DNA of 64,000 nt from Macrosoma leucophasiata (lineage: Eukaryota; Arthropoda; Insecta; Lepidoptera; Hedylidae), in assembly GCA_036365455.1 (NCBI GenBank), contig JAWQUS010000027.1, positions 14,806,501 through 14,870,500 of the forward strand, in the 5' to 3' direction. Numbering within the stretch: the first letter of the stretch is position 1; every line of letters starts with the position of its first letter. Positions 1 to 10,918 of this stretch are shown here, piece after piece. A program made the position numbers and the translations under genes. The notes beneath the pieces were generated by a model. It was not told the origin of the DNA and ran no database searches. It was given only the letters and a program-made list of their open reading frames with translations.

Positions 1-1122
1 GAGGGCGTCCGAGGCTTCAAAGTACAGACAATGATGGAATGATACGTTTATTGTTTTTTTTTATGCCTGGGTAAACATCTGTGTATTATCAAAATGCCCG
101 GCGCGCGGCGGTGCCAGTGTTCCAGGTGATGGCATCCCTATATTAGACCAAACGGTTTCGACAGTGACTGTACAATCTGTACATTAATCAGTCAATTATT
201 TTACTTTGATTTACTGACTTTATTAAATGCTTTGTACAGTACAATAGTCTCTATGTGTATTATAATTATTATAAAGTCAATAATGAAATACTAGGAAATG
301 GAGTGCAGAATTCTGAGTAATACATTCATACCTTCCACGTTTACGTAAATACTTATGACACATTACGTGCTTACTTTAAACAGCCTAGATACAAGATGGT
401 AGATGAGTAGAACGGATCTAAAAATATATTACAAGTCCGACTTAGTCTCCGTAATACCTTAGATAAGTGTCTGGTTGTGGTTTCTAGATAAACTACATTC
501 CTTTCGATGCTAACCAACAAAGTAACTACACCGTGAACTCAAGAAGATTTTCTGTAACTAACAGGCAAGTAAACATAATATTAATTCATGTATTAAATCA
601 TCGGTTCGGAAAAACGCAACCAAATGGCAACTATAGACAATTTACAGACACAGGGTCAAGAACACTTACCTATGCAAATTAATTGTAGTTAGATATTATA
701 ATGAACTCATTGAATTTGTTTTTATGTTTTACTAGCGGCTCGCCCCGGCATCGCACGGACGCAAGTTACCTACCTTAGTACCTACTATTCATACGGTACT
801 GATCGATCTATAGAGTTGCGAAAGCGGTTATTTTCCCTTAAACCGACCCACCCTGCTGTTTCTGTTTCATACATATTATTATCAACCCCAAAACGCCCTT
901 AGGTATCAAACTTCCCAAAGACCCGTTTTAGGTATCACCTACGCGCTTAAGAATCCTTATCCAAAATTTTAGACTCCTAGCCAATGACATTCTACACAAT
1001 ATAATTGCTCCTAGCACTTGCAGTAACGAAATTTCTTATAGGTTAATTATCAACCCCAAAAACAGGTTTGAATTTCGCACCTTCGTCCTAAAAAGAATTC
1101 CCATGCAAAATTTGAACTTGTA
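1..1122. other. Intergenic sequence, no gene recognised
   Basis: AT-rich sequence without long open frames. At 735-770 a short piece (GCGGCTCGCCCCGGCATCGC) looks like the start of the lepidopteran dispersed repeat called family D here. Confidence 0.5.
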
Positions 1123-1422
1123 TTTTTTTTTTTTTTTTTTTTATCTAATTGAAGTGGCAAACAAGCATGCAGTTCACATTGATGTTAAGTGATGACTGCA
1201 GCCTATAGACACCCACACAAAGACCAAGGTCAAAATGCAAATGCGTTACCACTCCTGAGGCCTAAGGTGTTATGCCTCTGTGCCGGAAATTACAGGGCCG
1301 TACATTACCACCTGACCGGAACACGATAGTGCTGAACACTACCATTTAGCGGCAAGTAAATCAGGTAATGCGGTGGTGCCTACGCCCGCGAGCTCCGTCA
1401 CTGGAGCTCTACCACCAGTAAA
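1123..1422 (-). repeat. SINE-A copy, full length, minus orientation
   Basis: It begins on the plus strand with a 20-bp T run (the A tail), then GTGGCAAACAAGCATGCAGT, and ends GGAGCTCTACCACCAGTA. Family consensus on its own strand: TACTGGTGGTAGAGCTCC..., CTATCGTGTTCCGGTCAGG..., GCATGCTTGTTTGCCAC, A-rich tail. Confidence 0.85.
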
Positions 1423-1576
1423 ATAGTAGTTGTAGATAGGTATTTCATGAGATTTCATGATGAGACATCTTAACGATATTGTATAAACAGCAAAGTCTAT
1501 CATATCGGTTGTATGGTAGTAGCTATTGATGTGTATCAATGGATGTGGTCCACCGATCCTTAATCAGTTAAAATCA

Positions 1577-1712
1577 AAACGGGAAGGAGAAATTCGACGC
1601 TCGGGTTAGGAACTTCGGTAGCTTAGTGGTAAAGCGGCAGGACTGGTTATCCTAAGGTCGCAAGTTCAATTCCTTCCCGTTGTCAAATTCTTCTTTCCAT
1701 TTTTTCTTTAAT
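1577..1712 (+). repeat. tRNA-core element with inverted arms, copy 1
   Basis: A tRNA-like core at 1610-1682 (box A-like TAGCTTAGTGGTAAAG, box B-like GGTCGCAAGTTCAATTCC) is bracketed by arms GGGAAGGAGAAATTCGAC and CAAATTCTTCTTTCCAT that are inversely related. Confidence 0.6.
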
Positions 1713-1839
1713 TGCCTTTAAATAAACAATTTTATAAAGTATTAAAAAAATAACTTCTATACCAAACTGCAAGCATTTCTATGTAATAATAATATAACTT
1801 TATATATTATATAACTATTATAACTGTTAAACAATAATA

Positions 1840-1915
1840 ATAATGGCAACCCATTATACGTCCCACTGCTGGGCACGAGTCTCTCCCTTTTTGGGGGTAG
1901 GCCCAGGGGTAGGTG
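1840..1915. repeat. Fragment of a common lepidopteran dispersed repeat
   Basis: Contains GTCCCACTGCTGGGCACGAG, a motif met in many lepidopteran retrotransposon 3' regions. It is too short to classify. Confidence 0.4.
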
Positions 1916-1954
1916 TTAAACAATACTATTGGTACATTATACCACTACCACTAC

Positions 1955-2110
1955 CACTAGCGACCTGCCCCGGCTTCGCACGGGTAGCATTTATTATATT
2001 GTGGGGATGAAACCGTATTGGACCGACGTCTTTGACAAAAACCGTAATAATATCTCGGTTAATATAAGTAGGTACGATATTGATATATTGGACATACTGT
2101 ACAGAATAAA
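1955..2110 (+). repeat. Family D dispersed repeat fragment
   Basis: GCGACCTGCCCCGGCTTCGC, then GTATTGGACCGACGTCTTTG; related to the copy at 18920-19130, which shares the phrases CGACTTCTTTG/CGACGTCTTTG and TATCTCGGT.AATATAAGTA. Confidence 0.5.
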
Positions 2111-2271
2111 ATCGGATCAAGAAATCAACTTTAAAGAGCATACCTAATTATTGATACTTTTGAAATCAGATCATAGGTTTTTAGATGTTATACCTATTAC
2201 CTATGTGTATAGCTACTTAGGTATAACACAATGCCTACATTGAACTAACTACTGGAGGTAGAGCCGTAAAC

Positions 2272-2306
2272 ACTGTCTGTCTGTCTGTCTGTCTGTCTGT
2301 ATGTAT
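2272..2306. repeat. (CTGT)n microsatellite
   Basis: About seven CTGT units followed by ATGTATAT. Such CAGA/CTGT runs often mark the ends of family D-type repeats in Lepidoptera. Confidence 0.8.
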
Positions 2307-3540
2307 ATAACTATTGGTAGGTACTAGAGACTTGAAATTTGACAGCATTTTTCAATTTAGCTAACTGTCCGAGACTTATTAAGCTTTAAAGTGCCAATTT
2401 TCGTTAAAGTCGTGTCCTCCCCCCCAGCTAAACGGTTGTTGTTAGAAATTCAAACGTTACGGCAATAGTAGCTACAGGTAGGTAGGTATATGTATAATGA
2501 AATTAAATGGAAAACTATCACACTTAAGTTGGCTTTACAAGTTTGCGATTAGCCTAATAATAGTCGACCAAATGTATTTTACTCGAAAATTTCGAACAAC
2601 TCCAAAGAAAATACCTATAGGTACCTACTTATATTTATTTTTTCATTACATCTCTTAATCTGTAACTACGGAACCCTACATTGCGCGTGGCCCGACACGC
2701 GCTTGACTGGTTTTTACTTTGACAGAGGGGAAAGCCTGAATATGGCTACTCCCCTCCGATCCGCCGCGGTTGGTGGCCCGTGTTGCTCTATGGTTTGCGT
2801 TAATGAAACCAAAATCGAAGCGATAATTTGCATTAAGACTTACATTTCTATACATTATTAATTATTATTCGTAGAATGTAACTACCTATAATTTAATATT
2901 TGGGATCAATATCCTTTATTCAGTAGGTAACTAGTAAAAAATATTTATAATGAATATTACGTTAACCACAGGAAAAATCGTACATCAATGTGTATACCTA
3001 CATAAATGTGTGATAGTGTGAATATTATCAAAATACAGAAGTCAGCCGTGTGGACTGAATGAACATTCATGAACATTGGCACTAACAAAACAATTGGTCC
3101 CGTTATTAGTTTATGAGTAAAACAGGTCAGCGCGGCGCGACGTTCAGCATTCTAGAGTTCGGTCTAAGTATAGATCTGGTAGCGTATTTAAAGCTAAGAA
3201 CCTGTACCTACATTAAACATTACAGGTTCGGAAGTTCTAAGATTTTCACGACCTATATTCGTTGATATAAACAATTTTGACAGATTTGTCTAGAAAAGAT
3301 ATAGGTCCCTACCTACCTAGCATAGATTTTTTTGATAGATTGATTAGTAGGTTTTGTAACAGTACCATCGAAATTAAAAATACCTACGCTGTCAATCTTA
3401 ATTTTTTTTTATTCTCGAACTTCTCTTGCGAAAAGCTTAAGCAAGTCTATTTTAAGCTATTATAGGTACCTACCTGGCTATCTTTTAAGTGCTCTCAGAG
3501 TGAAAATCTGTGTTTTTTTATTTTACCATCTAAAATTCAA
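2307..3540. other. Intergenic, repeat debris, no gene
   Basis: At 2668-2720 the phrase GGAACCCTACATTGCGCGTG is a common lepidopteran dispersed motif. GTGGCCCGTGTTGCTCTATG at 2774-2793 recurs at 30286-30305. Nothing coding was recognised. Confidence 0.4.
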
Positions 3541-3547
3541 GCTCTGG

Positions 3548-3789
3548 AGGCCGACCGACTTACACAAATTATCTCGTGATGCTTTCGATTATGACGCCAT
3601 CCTGTTAGTTTCTTCAGAGCAAAATGTTTTAATCCCTCAGGCCACCAGAAAAATATGATTCGGTAATAAAAATATGATATGATTGTTCTCGGTCTGGATC
3701 GGGGCCATTGCTGCTTCAGGGAAAGGCGGTACAAAACTGACAAAATATAAGGTCATAAACGAAAGCATTTGAATTAGGCGGTCGGTCCC
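3548..3789. repeat. Diverged inverted-repeat element, about 240 bp
   Basis: GGCCGACCGACTTA...GATGCTTTCGATTATGAC at the left pairs imperfectly with GGTCATAAACGAAAGCATTT...GGCGGTCGGTC at the right. It is probably an old MITE; superfamily unknown. Confidence 0.4.
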
Positions 3790-3861
3790 CTGGATATACC
3801 TTAGTGCTGCTTTTAAAGCATTTGTACTGTAAGCAGTTGATGTTCATAACTTCAGTGGCTA

Positions 3862-4484
3862 ATAGTTTAGATCCCACTGCAGAATCATTTTGTTCATCCA
3901 GATATGCTGCAAACCTTTTTTTTTATGCATATTTATAATCTAAAGAATATAACTAATATCCACTAGGTGGCCTACCAAAAAATGGCCGCATGTAAGTATT
4001 TTTTAATATTTTTTTTGGGAAAGATATTGTTGTTATTTGTTTTTTCAATAAATACCTATCGTCCACCTCACGGCAATATGTATAAAGACTCTGAAAAATC
4101 ACGGCTGCCGTTGCGCACTTGGCCGCTCCTACATATTTTCATTCTGCCCCGATAACTTTTTACGTCAATAGCCTATAATGTATTAGGTATTTAAATAGGT
4201 ATATATCAAATTAAAGCTATTATATTTCTCATTACTATGATAGGTAGGTATAAGGGAGCCAAATTAAATCAACCGTAAATAAGAGTTGCTGGCTGTTATA
4301 GATAAAATAAATGAATTAAAAATACTTGCGGCCAAATTTTGATTTTTGATGGGCAACCTAATGGATTTAACTATACCTACTTAGTATTCTCTAGATTAGT
4401 CTAGACTACGAATATGCGTAAAAATTAGGTTTGCAGCATATCTGCATGAACGAAATGATTCTGCAGTGGGATCCTAACCTATAA
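3862..4484 (+). mobile_element. MITE with long TIRs, copy 1 (same family as 58533-58987)
   Basis: The ends carry GATCCCACTGCAGAATCATT...CAGATATGCTGCAAACCT and its reverse complement, about 46-50 bp. The interior (CACGGCTGCCGTTGCGCACT..., GCCCCGATAACTTTTTACGTC) is the reverse complement of the second copy. Neither has a transposase frame. Confidence 0.8.
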
Positions 4485-5133
4485 GTTGTTCATATGGTTG
4501 TTGAGTCGGGTTTTGTAATAACAACTAAATTAGCGCTGTTTCTTGAAGGCTCATATTTAACGCGTCGAGGAAATACCGCACGGCTTATTTTACAGTAGGT
4601 TGTTCACATAAGCAATGAATGTGCCAACGGAATGTTAATGTTAAAAAATTCCATGCTAATAGTCTGTGAATAAAACTCCTCTTTTCAGCAGGTGGTCTGA
4701 TGAAATGGAAATGAAACCAGTGTCTTATCCTCGTAATGACATTGCAGATGAATCGTCCTACTATGTACTATCTCGTAGAATATGATAGTTCTACGATAGT
4801 ATGTAAATGGCCATAATTGACATATTAACTGCCTAAATATATGAAAACAAACATATAAAATCCACTTTAATTACAATTTTGAATGCATAAGTACCTATTT
4901 CTAATTTAATGAACAGCATGACTATGTTGTGAAGTTTATTCAATGGGTCTAAAAATACATTTTAAATATCATTATTTTAACAAGAATCTGGTATCCACAT
5001 GTGCAATTAGGACACAGTGTGGTATGATTACTCATTAATTTCGGCGAAGCTAAATATGGTAAAAATAGATACTAGATAATACATGATATCCGAATTAATG
5101 AGAGACATAATAATGTAATAGTCTAAGAGCTAC

Positions 5134-5203
5134 TGAACCCTCCGAGTAATGGTGGGCCTGTAAGGATAGAAAATTACAGGCCTACTGTTACTCGAAGGGT
5201 TCA
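5134..5203. repeat. 70-nt foldback, 30-bp stem with 10-nt loop
   Basis: Arms 5134-5163 and 5174-5203 pair with four mismatches, three of which are G-U wobbles if the plus strand is transcribed. Size and shape recall a pre-miRNA hairpin; it could equally be a small palindromic repeat. Confidence 0.5.
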
Positions 5204-5223
5204 GTCAGTATCTCTCAAGCTAT

Positions 5224-5600
5224 AAGTACATTAAAGCAAATTTCATAAAGGTGCAAGAGAATTTATAAAACTCTCTCAAACATTAGCAGACAATCGAAAA
5301 TATAAAGAGTTCTATCAAGCAGTATACATACTACTGTGGCCTTCATTGATTATGGAAAAGCATTTGACAGTTTTAGCCACAATACAATCTGGTAAGCATT
5401 AAGCCAGCTAAATGTGGACCAAAGACACACCAACACATTAAAATATATATAGGTATATATATGTACCAGCACAGTCACACTTGAAACAAGAGGCATGGAA
5501 ATAAAGATAGAACCAGGAGTGCGTTAAGCTCATGTCGTCATCCTTGTCACCTTTCTTGCTGTCTTAGAGGGCATATTTAAAAAGCTAAAGTAAAGGCACC
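5224..5600 (+). pseudogene. LINE reverse-transcriptase relic
   Basis: Translated pieces include FIDYGKAFDS (RT motif A, F.DY.KAFD) near 5345-5373, then SQLNVDQRHTNTLKYI and a damaged GVRQGD...SPLF-type region ending AVLEGIF near 5575. Stops and small deletions interrupt the frame. The motifs fit an RTE-like or related non-LTR element. Confidence 0.7.
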
Positions 5601-5966
5601 ATGGACGGTGGTGTTTCAACCATCTCAGATTTGCTTTGATACATAAGTAAATAATGTTTTTATTTGTATATAAATCACGAAACTGTTTAGAGAATTTACC
5701 TATCTAACAAGTTTCAACTGTGTGGTCGCTAATCATTTCTGAATAAAGTGGCTGTGAAAATGAACAGACAGACAGACGTGACACATCTATAACCAGTTGT
5801 CTGCACAATCAAATAAGCCATATTCTGTCTGGTGCTAACATAAGAACAATTGTTACAAATATCTGAAGATGACAGGATCAGGATAAGGATTCTCTTTTTA
5901 GCCATTTTGGTAGTAGAATTCCAGTGTAGAAGTTCAAGGGTGTAGGCAAGGCATCACTGCATTACT

Positions 5967-6215
5967 TAATCTATATGCCGCCAAATGTTAGTGTTCAGCA
6001 CTATTGTGTCTAGTTACCATTACCATCATTACATTACCATGCTCCCGTAATAACTAGCACAGAGGCATAACAAGTAAGGTTTCAGGGGGGGCAACACATC
6101 TCCATTTTGACCTCTGGTCTTTATGTGTCTATAGGCTGCCGTCATGACTTAACATTAATGTACACTGCATGCTTGTACATCACCTTCATAACATAAAAAA
6201 AAGAAACTCGAATAC
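5967..6215 (+). repeat. SINE-A copy, 5'-truncated and diverged
   Basis: It starts in GCCGCCAAATGTTAGTGTTC and ends CACTGCATGCTTGTACATC before an A-rich tail. Confidence 0.7.
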
Positions 6216-7205
6216 ATCATTTTTAATGTACATCACTTTTTTTTTTGTTATTATGGCATCGCTATTACGCAAATTGCCAGTGTCAAGTAAAACAATATTT
6301 CGTATAATTATTTTAGCAGCGCAAAAGTTAGTCTATTATAGTCAACAAGTATAATATGTAAGTATCAAGTATATAAGTTATCAAGTATAATATGTCAGTC
6401 AAGTGAGTTACATAACAATTCTATTTCACTATTCACGGGCACTGTAACAAACCTATATCAAACAAAATGCCACCAACTTTATTCAATATTACTTAAAAAT
6501 ACACCAAGAAAATGAAATAAAATAAGAGCACCATACACCTCTTTCAAGGTTCCCGCCAAAACCTCTCATGTACATCACTTAATAAATTAAAGTGATAAAC
6601 ATAAAAAAACATGTATATAATTGGGTAAATATATACTGACTTCAGTTCACAGACTAAAAACTGAGTTCAGTAACTGAACAAGCTACCTATAAATTAAACA
6701 ACATGTAAAAAATTTACTCCATGTTCATACCTCACCACTCTTGAAGACAAACCTTTTCCGCATGCATCATTAATTATGGGGCTAAAGATTACCATCCAAT
6801 CCAAAACAAGGATGAACACAACCATAGCATTGTATTACATATTACCTACATTCTTGAGCTCCATCATTGAAAATCTGACACCAATTTTGTAAAGAGTGCA
6901 ACTATTATTCCATATCTATAGCCGGAATTCAATTCAGAGTTGGTTAGCATACAAAGAAAATGTCGAGCTTCATAAAAGAATTGTCTTCTCAATCTTTTCC
7001 AACTTAGAGGTCACAACAAAATACTCTTTGTTCCACAAAATCTTTAGAAATGGGGATGTCGATATATAGAAAAACTATTTGGTAGTTACTCAAATGTACA
7101 AAATTATGATGAAAACATAATTTGGTCAGTGGGTCATCTAACAGTTTTACTTGTCATTGACTTTTATGCATGTCTGACAAAATAATAAAAACATATTTGA
7201 GAATT
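6216..7205. other. Intergenic, no gene recognised
   Basis: AT-rich sequence without coding signs on either strand except the weak minus-strand exon candidate at its right edge. Confidence 0.4.
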
Positions 7206-7211
7206 ACTTAC

Positions 7212-7238
7212 TACTTTTACGCCTCTGATGCGGTCCAT
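7212..7238 (-). CDS. Possible first coding exon of a minus-strand gene (weak)
   Basis: An ATG at 7236-7238 starts MDRIRGVKV, followed by the perfect donor GTAAGT at 7206-7211. No convincing downstream exon was seen between 1 and 7200, so a gene would need exons left of the window. With only nine codons this could be chance. Confidence 0.15.
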
Positions 7239-7679
7239 CAATGATTCACATAGTCACAATCGGTCACAAGTCACAATCACAACACAGTTTACGGGAAAAA
7301 TTACGTTCTAGCTTTATGAATGTCAACAAATTGTAATAAAAACTAGGATCTACAAAAAAAACATTATGGTTAAGTCTGTCTTATTAAAATTATATTAGGA
7401 TAGCGAAAAGAAAACGCGAAAACGAAAAATTGCAACAGAATTTCAATCTTCTCAAATGAAAGTAGGTAACATAGAGATGTAATTCAGCAAAATAACTTTA
7501 ACTGGCGGCGAAGCAACAGTCAACACCATTGAATCCAGTTCTTAGAATTAATGTATTCCATTTCACAGAGTACATTATTTAATGTTTATGAAAATGTATT
7601 CTTTGATCCAGTTGCCAACTTTTTTTTTCTAAGGGAAGGGATACAACACAGGATATGATGATCGTACAATACCTCATTG

Positions 7680-8398
7680 GGTGCGTTCCACTAAGCGTTC
7701 ACAACGATCACACTCACGACCGCAGTTTTTCCCGTTCCACTTGCTTGTGAGCGTTACTGTCGTAAACTCAAGTGGAATGGATTATAGAGCGTTTTGAGCG
7801 TAGAGGTCAATAATACAAATGGCGAGTTAATAAAAAAATGCAAAAGATTTAAGAGGTTAGGTTATAATCTGTAAGCCTTGAAAATAAACTTAATTAATTA
7901 TCGTTTAAATCGATTTATATTGAAAAAAATTATAATTTAATTTTTTGATATTTAATAACAGTGGTGTATTTAATTAATTTATGTTCAAATGTAATTAAAA
8001 TGTCTTTTGCGGCGGCACTTGGATGTTTGGTATACATGTATATTAATTATAAACTACAATTAATTTTTCTAAACTTGTTTTACATAATTATATTTACCTG
8101 TGGAGGCACGTTGAGCATCCGCTGCAGAAACATTCACTTCTACTAATATATCTTTTTCGGCATGAAATAACGTAAGCTTTACGGTCGCCATTTTCTATGT
8201 TTTGACTTTTGAAAATGCCGCTAATTTTCTCAACGATCACTTCGACCCACCTTTTTAGATGGGTCGTCGTGAGCTTCGCGTGAGCGTAATTCATGACGTC
8301 ATGAGTGACGTTTACGCCGCGACCACAACGACTGCGGTCGTCATGTGGAACGACTAAAGGAGCGTTTTGATCGTTGTGAACGCTTAGTGGAACGCACA
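7680..8398. mobile_element. 719-bp DNA element with 30-bp perfect terminal inverted repeats
   Basis: The ends share GTGCGTTCCACTAAGCGTTC and 10 further bases in inverted orientation with no mismatch. CATTG flanks both sides (7675-7679 and 8399-8403), a likely 5-bp target-site duplication. Subterminal inverted pieces (GTTCCACTT/AAGTGGAA) lie inside the left end. The superfamily is not clear; a 5-bp duplication is unusual. The interior contains an exon-like frame on the minus strand. Confidence 0.8.
8098..8191 (-). CDS. Exon-like reading frame inside a TIR element (unknown product)
   Basis: On the minus strand an ATG at 8189-8191 (context AAAATGG) opens 31 codons, beginning MATVKLTLFHAEKDILVEVN, and ends at a good donor (CACAG|GTAAAT). 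Amino-acid use looks protein-like, but I do not recognise the family. It lies wholly within the 7680-8398 inverted-repeat element. It may therefore be the retained first exon of an autonomous transposon, or a captured host exon. No matching second exon was found in the element. Confidence 0.35.
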
Positions 8399-8403
8399 CA
8401 TTG

Positions 8404-9336
8404 AGATATATACATGGAGAGGCCCTACCTACAGAATTGGCGTGACTACCTATGAGGCAATTATTATGGCCGCCTTTCATAGGGTTGTTTTCGTTAAATA
8501 TCGATATCATCTTCTCATACATTAGCAGTTAATATCGGAAAATTATCAACACGAACTCAGTCTTAGTAAAATCCACTCACTAAATTAGAGTTGAGTATAA
8601 TTGTAATAATTATGATGTAGTAGTAAAATGTATCCTGTAATTTGCATGCCAATTAAATGGTGAAATATAAAAAAAAATATAAAGCTATATTATAAACTGA
8701 GGATCTTATGTACCTACTATATTTTTAGCAAATAAATAAATTCATTAATTCAAATGAGGATCTCATAGATTACCAGCAGCTTGCGAAAGGTTCTCAACCA
8801 GTAATAAAGTAAAAAATTTGCAAATTGTTTTAATGAAAAATTTCAGTAGAATTTTCTATATCAGCCTTCAAATGTGAGTCTTATGCTGACCAGCTCCTTG
8901 GAATGCATCTCTGTAAATATTATTATTAGGTATTCCAAATTTTAATTATTATGTTTAGTTAATTTGAGTAGCACGATGACGTTTCGGTCAAGTTAAAGGA
9001 CAATAAACACATTTGATTGTTGTACATTCTTTAAAGATCTTCTACGTGTTGGACGCGAGTCCAACAGGATCTTTTTTTTTTTAATTTTTTTCATGATTAC
9101 TGTACCTTAAAAAAATATGATAAAAGTAGCAGGAACGAAGGATTAATAATTGTTTTATATTATTTCGCATTAACAAATGCTTGTGAAATATATTATTTTA
9201 AAGAAAAATAGAAAAAAGGGTAAAAGCGACTTCTTTACGATATTCAATAAACTGCAGTCTTTTATATCGGTTGCCTAACTAGCATAGTTTGGCAATAGAT
9301 GGCGCTACTGCTACCATAAAGCAATGCAATAAATGT
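8404..9336. other. Intergenic, no gene recognised
   Basis: AT-rich. A long minus-strand frame covering 8094-8522 crosses the boundary of the TIR element and is treated as chance. Confidence 0.4.
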
Positions 9337-9460
9337 GAAGGAAAGATTTCACAAATCGGGCAGGACTTCAGTAGCTCAGTTGGAAGAGCGGCTGGACTAG
9401 ATTCCCAGTGGCCGCGAGTTCGAGTCTCGCCTGAAGTCAAATTTTTCTTTCCATTTTTCT
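9337..9460 (+). repeat. tRNA-core element, copy 2, best-preserved tRNA-like core
   Basis: Core 9365-9437 is 73 nt and folds as a tRNA: acceptor ACTTCAG/CTGAAGT (7 bp), D stem GCTC/GAGC, anticodon stem GCTGG/CCAGT with a 9-nt loop, T stem GCGAG/CTCGC around TTCGAGT. The 9-nt anticodon loop and missing clear anticodon argue for a tRNA-derived repeat rather than a working tRNA gene. The family right arm (TTTTTCTTTCCATTTTTC) follows. Confidence 0.7.
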
Positions 9461-9579
9461 TTAAAAAATATATTTCGAAAAATGATGTTCAGACATCCAT
9501 AATATGTTTGTCATTATAATTTTGAAAGACCTATCCAATTTTATCCCACACTATATGGAAATCGAAAATAAAAAAAAAA

Positions 9580-9940
9580 CTGGTTGCCTGTAAAGTCGGT
9601 TTTACGGGCGAAGATTTTACGTGACAACGACTTTTTCTCGGTAAAAAGGCATTCGCCGGTCCGGCAGGCCTCTCTCTCGTTCGGTGACTCATCGTTACGT
9701 TACCGGGCGTTACACTTTTTCATGAGTGACTCCGAGCCGCAACCTAATTTAAGACGTTGTCACGTCAAAAAAAAAATTCGTGCGTTACATGTAGGGGAGG
9801 TTACCCTAAATGTATTTTTTTAATGTTTGTATTCGACCACTTTGTTGGCGTTATTAAGGTGTATACTTGTGCCAAATTTCAAGACTCTACTACCAAGTTT
9901 TCAGACGGACATGGCGAAACTATAAGGGTTCTTGGTAGTA
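9580..9940. repeat. Probable dispersed repeat, unclassified
   Basis: Relatively GC-rich block (GTTGCCTGTAAAGTCGGTTT..., GGGGAGGTTACCC, TTCAGACGGACATGGCGAAA) whose phrases are familiar from lepidopteran repeats; no second copy lies in this window. Confidence 0.35.
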
Positions 9941-10311
9941 ACTTGTAGGCGTTGCGGATCATTACTTTTTCTTTAACAATCAAAGCTTTTCATAAACGTT
10001 TTTTTCCTTGCGGACAATGTGTATACATCTTTTTGTGATGTTTTTGACTGAGGATTCATTTTGATGGCAAATCAAAACAAAAAAGATTACATTTAAAGTT
10101 AAAGAGAACTAGCTATCTAAGCTCTTTAATTTTAAGTTTTGTTTTTTTTTTTTATAATTGAAAGCAATTATTAACTTTTAATAAAATACAGCAATGGTTA
10201 CCAATTAATAAACAATTATTGTGAATAATAATGCATTTTATTTCCAGAAATTCGATCATTTTATTCTTAAAATTGGCACCCCAATATTATAATTACGTAA
10301 ACATAAAAACG
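9941..10311 (+). repeat. Diverged 370-bp direct repeat, unit 1
   Basis: From ACTTGTAGGCGTTGCGGATC to TATAATTACGTAAACAT. Unit 2 lies 610 bp downstream with many substitutions and small gaps but the same order throughout. Confidence 0.75.
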
Positions 10312-10550
10312 TTGTGTTTTTTCCATTATAGGGCAATTAAAATTCCGAGTTTAAACTGGCAATTATATACTCGGAATTTTGATTCGATTCCTGATTTGAA
10401 ATTTTCTGGTTGCAACGTAATGACAACTGCTAAATAGTGACGTTGCGAAATTAATCGATACGAAAATGAAATATTTCTGAATCGATTCAGTTCGTTTATA
10501 GTATTTTCTAAACAATGACTATTTTAGCGCAGTAGTTTCGTTTTTCACGT

Positions 10551-10918
10551 ACTTGTAGGCGTGGCGGATCATTACGTTTTCAGAAACCGTCAAAGCTTTT
10601 CGTAAACTTTTTTGTTTCGTTGGGGACAATGTGTTTACATCATTTTGTGATGTACTTGGCTGAGGATTTATTTTGATGACTAACCGAAACACATAAATAC
10701 ACTTAAAGTTAAAGAAAATTAGTTATCTAGGCTCTATTATTATAAGTTTTGTTTTTAATATAATTGAAACAAACCATTAACTTTTAATAAAAAATATTGC
10801 AATGGTTACTAATTAATAAATAAGTATTGTGAATAATAATGTAGTTTTTTCAATAAAATCGATCATTAATTCTTAAAACTGGCACACCAATATTATAATT
10901 ACTTAATCATAAAATCGC
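10551..10918 (+). repeat. Diverged 370-bp direct repeat, unit 2
   Basis: From ACTTGTAGGCGTGGCGGATC to TATAATTACTTAATCAT. It begins about 1.25 kb upstream of the spn-F-like start codon. Confidence 0.75.

Noticed and set aside
2272..2306. CRISPR-like short direct repeats
   Set aside because: Simple CTGT microsatellite in a eukaryotic genome.
8094..8522. 142-codon minus-strand frame
   Set aside because: It runs across the right TIR and boundary of the 7680-8398 element into flanking DNA and has no recognisable domain; the exon-like frame inside the element is in a different phase.
9365..9437. Functional tRNA gene
   Set aside because: The fold is good, but the anticodon loop is 9 nt, no standard anticodon is placed, and three related repeat copies exist in the window.
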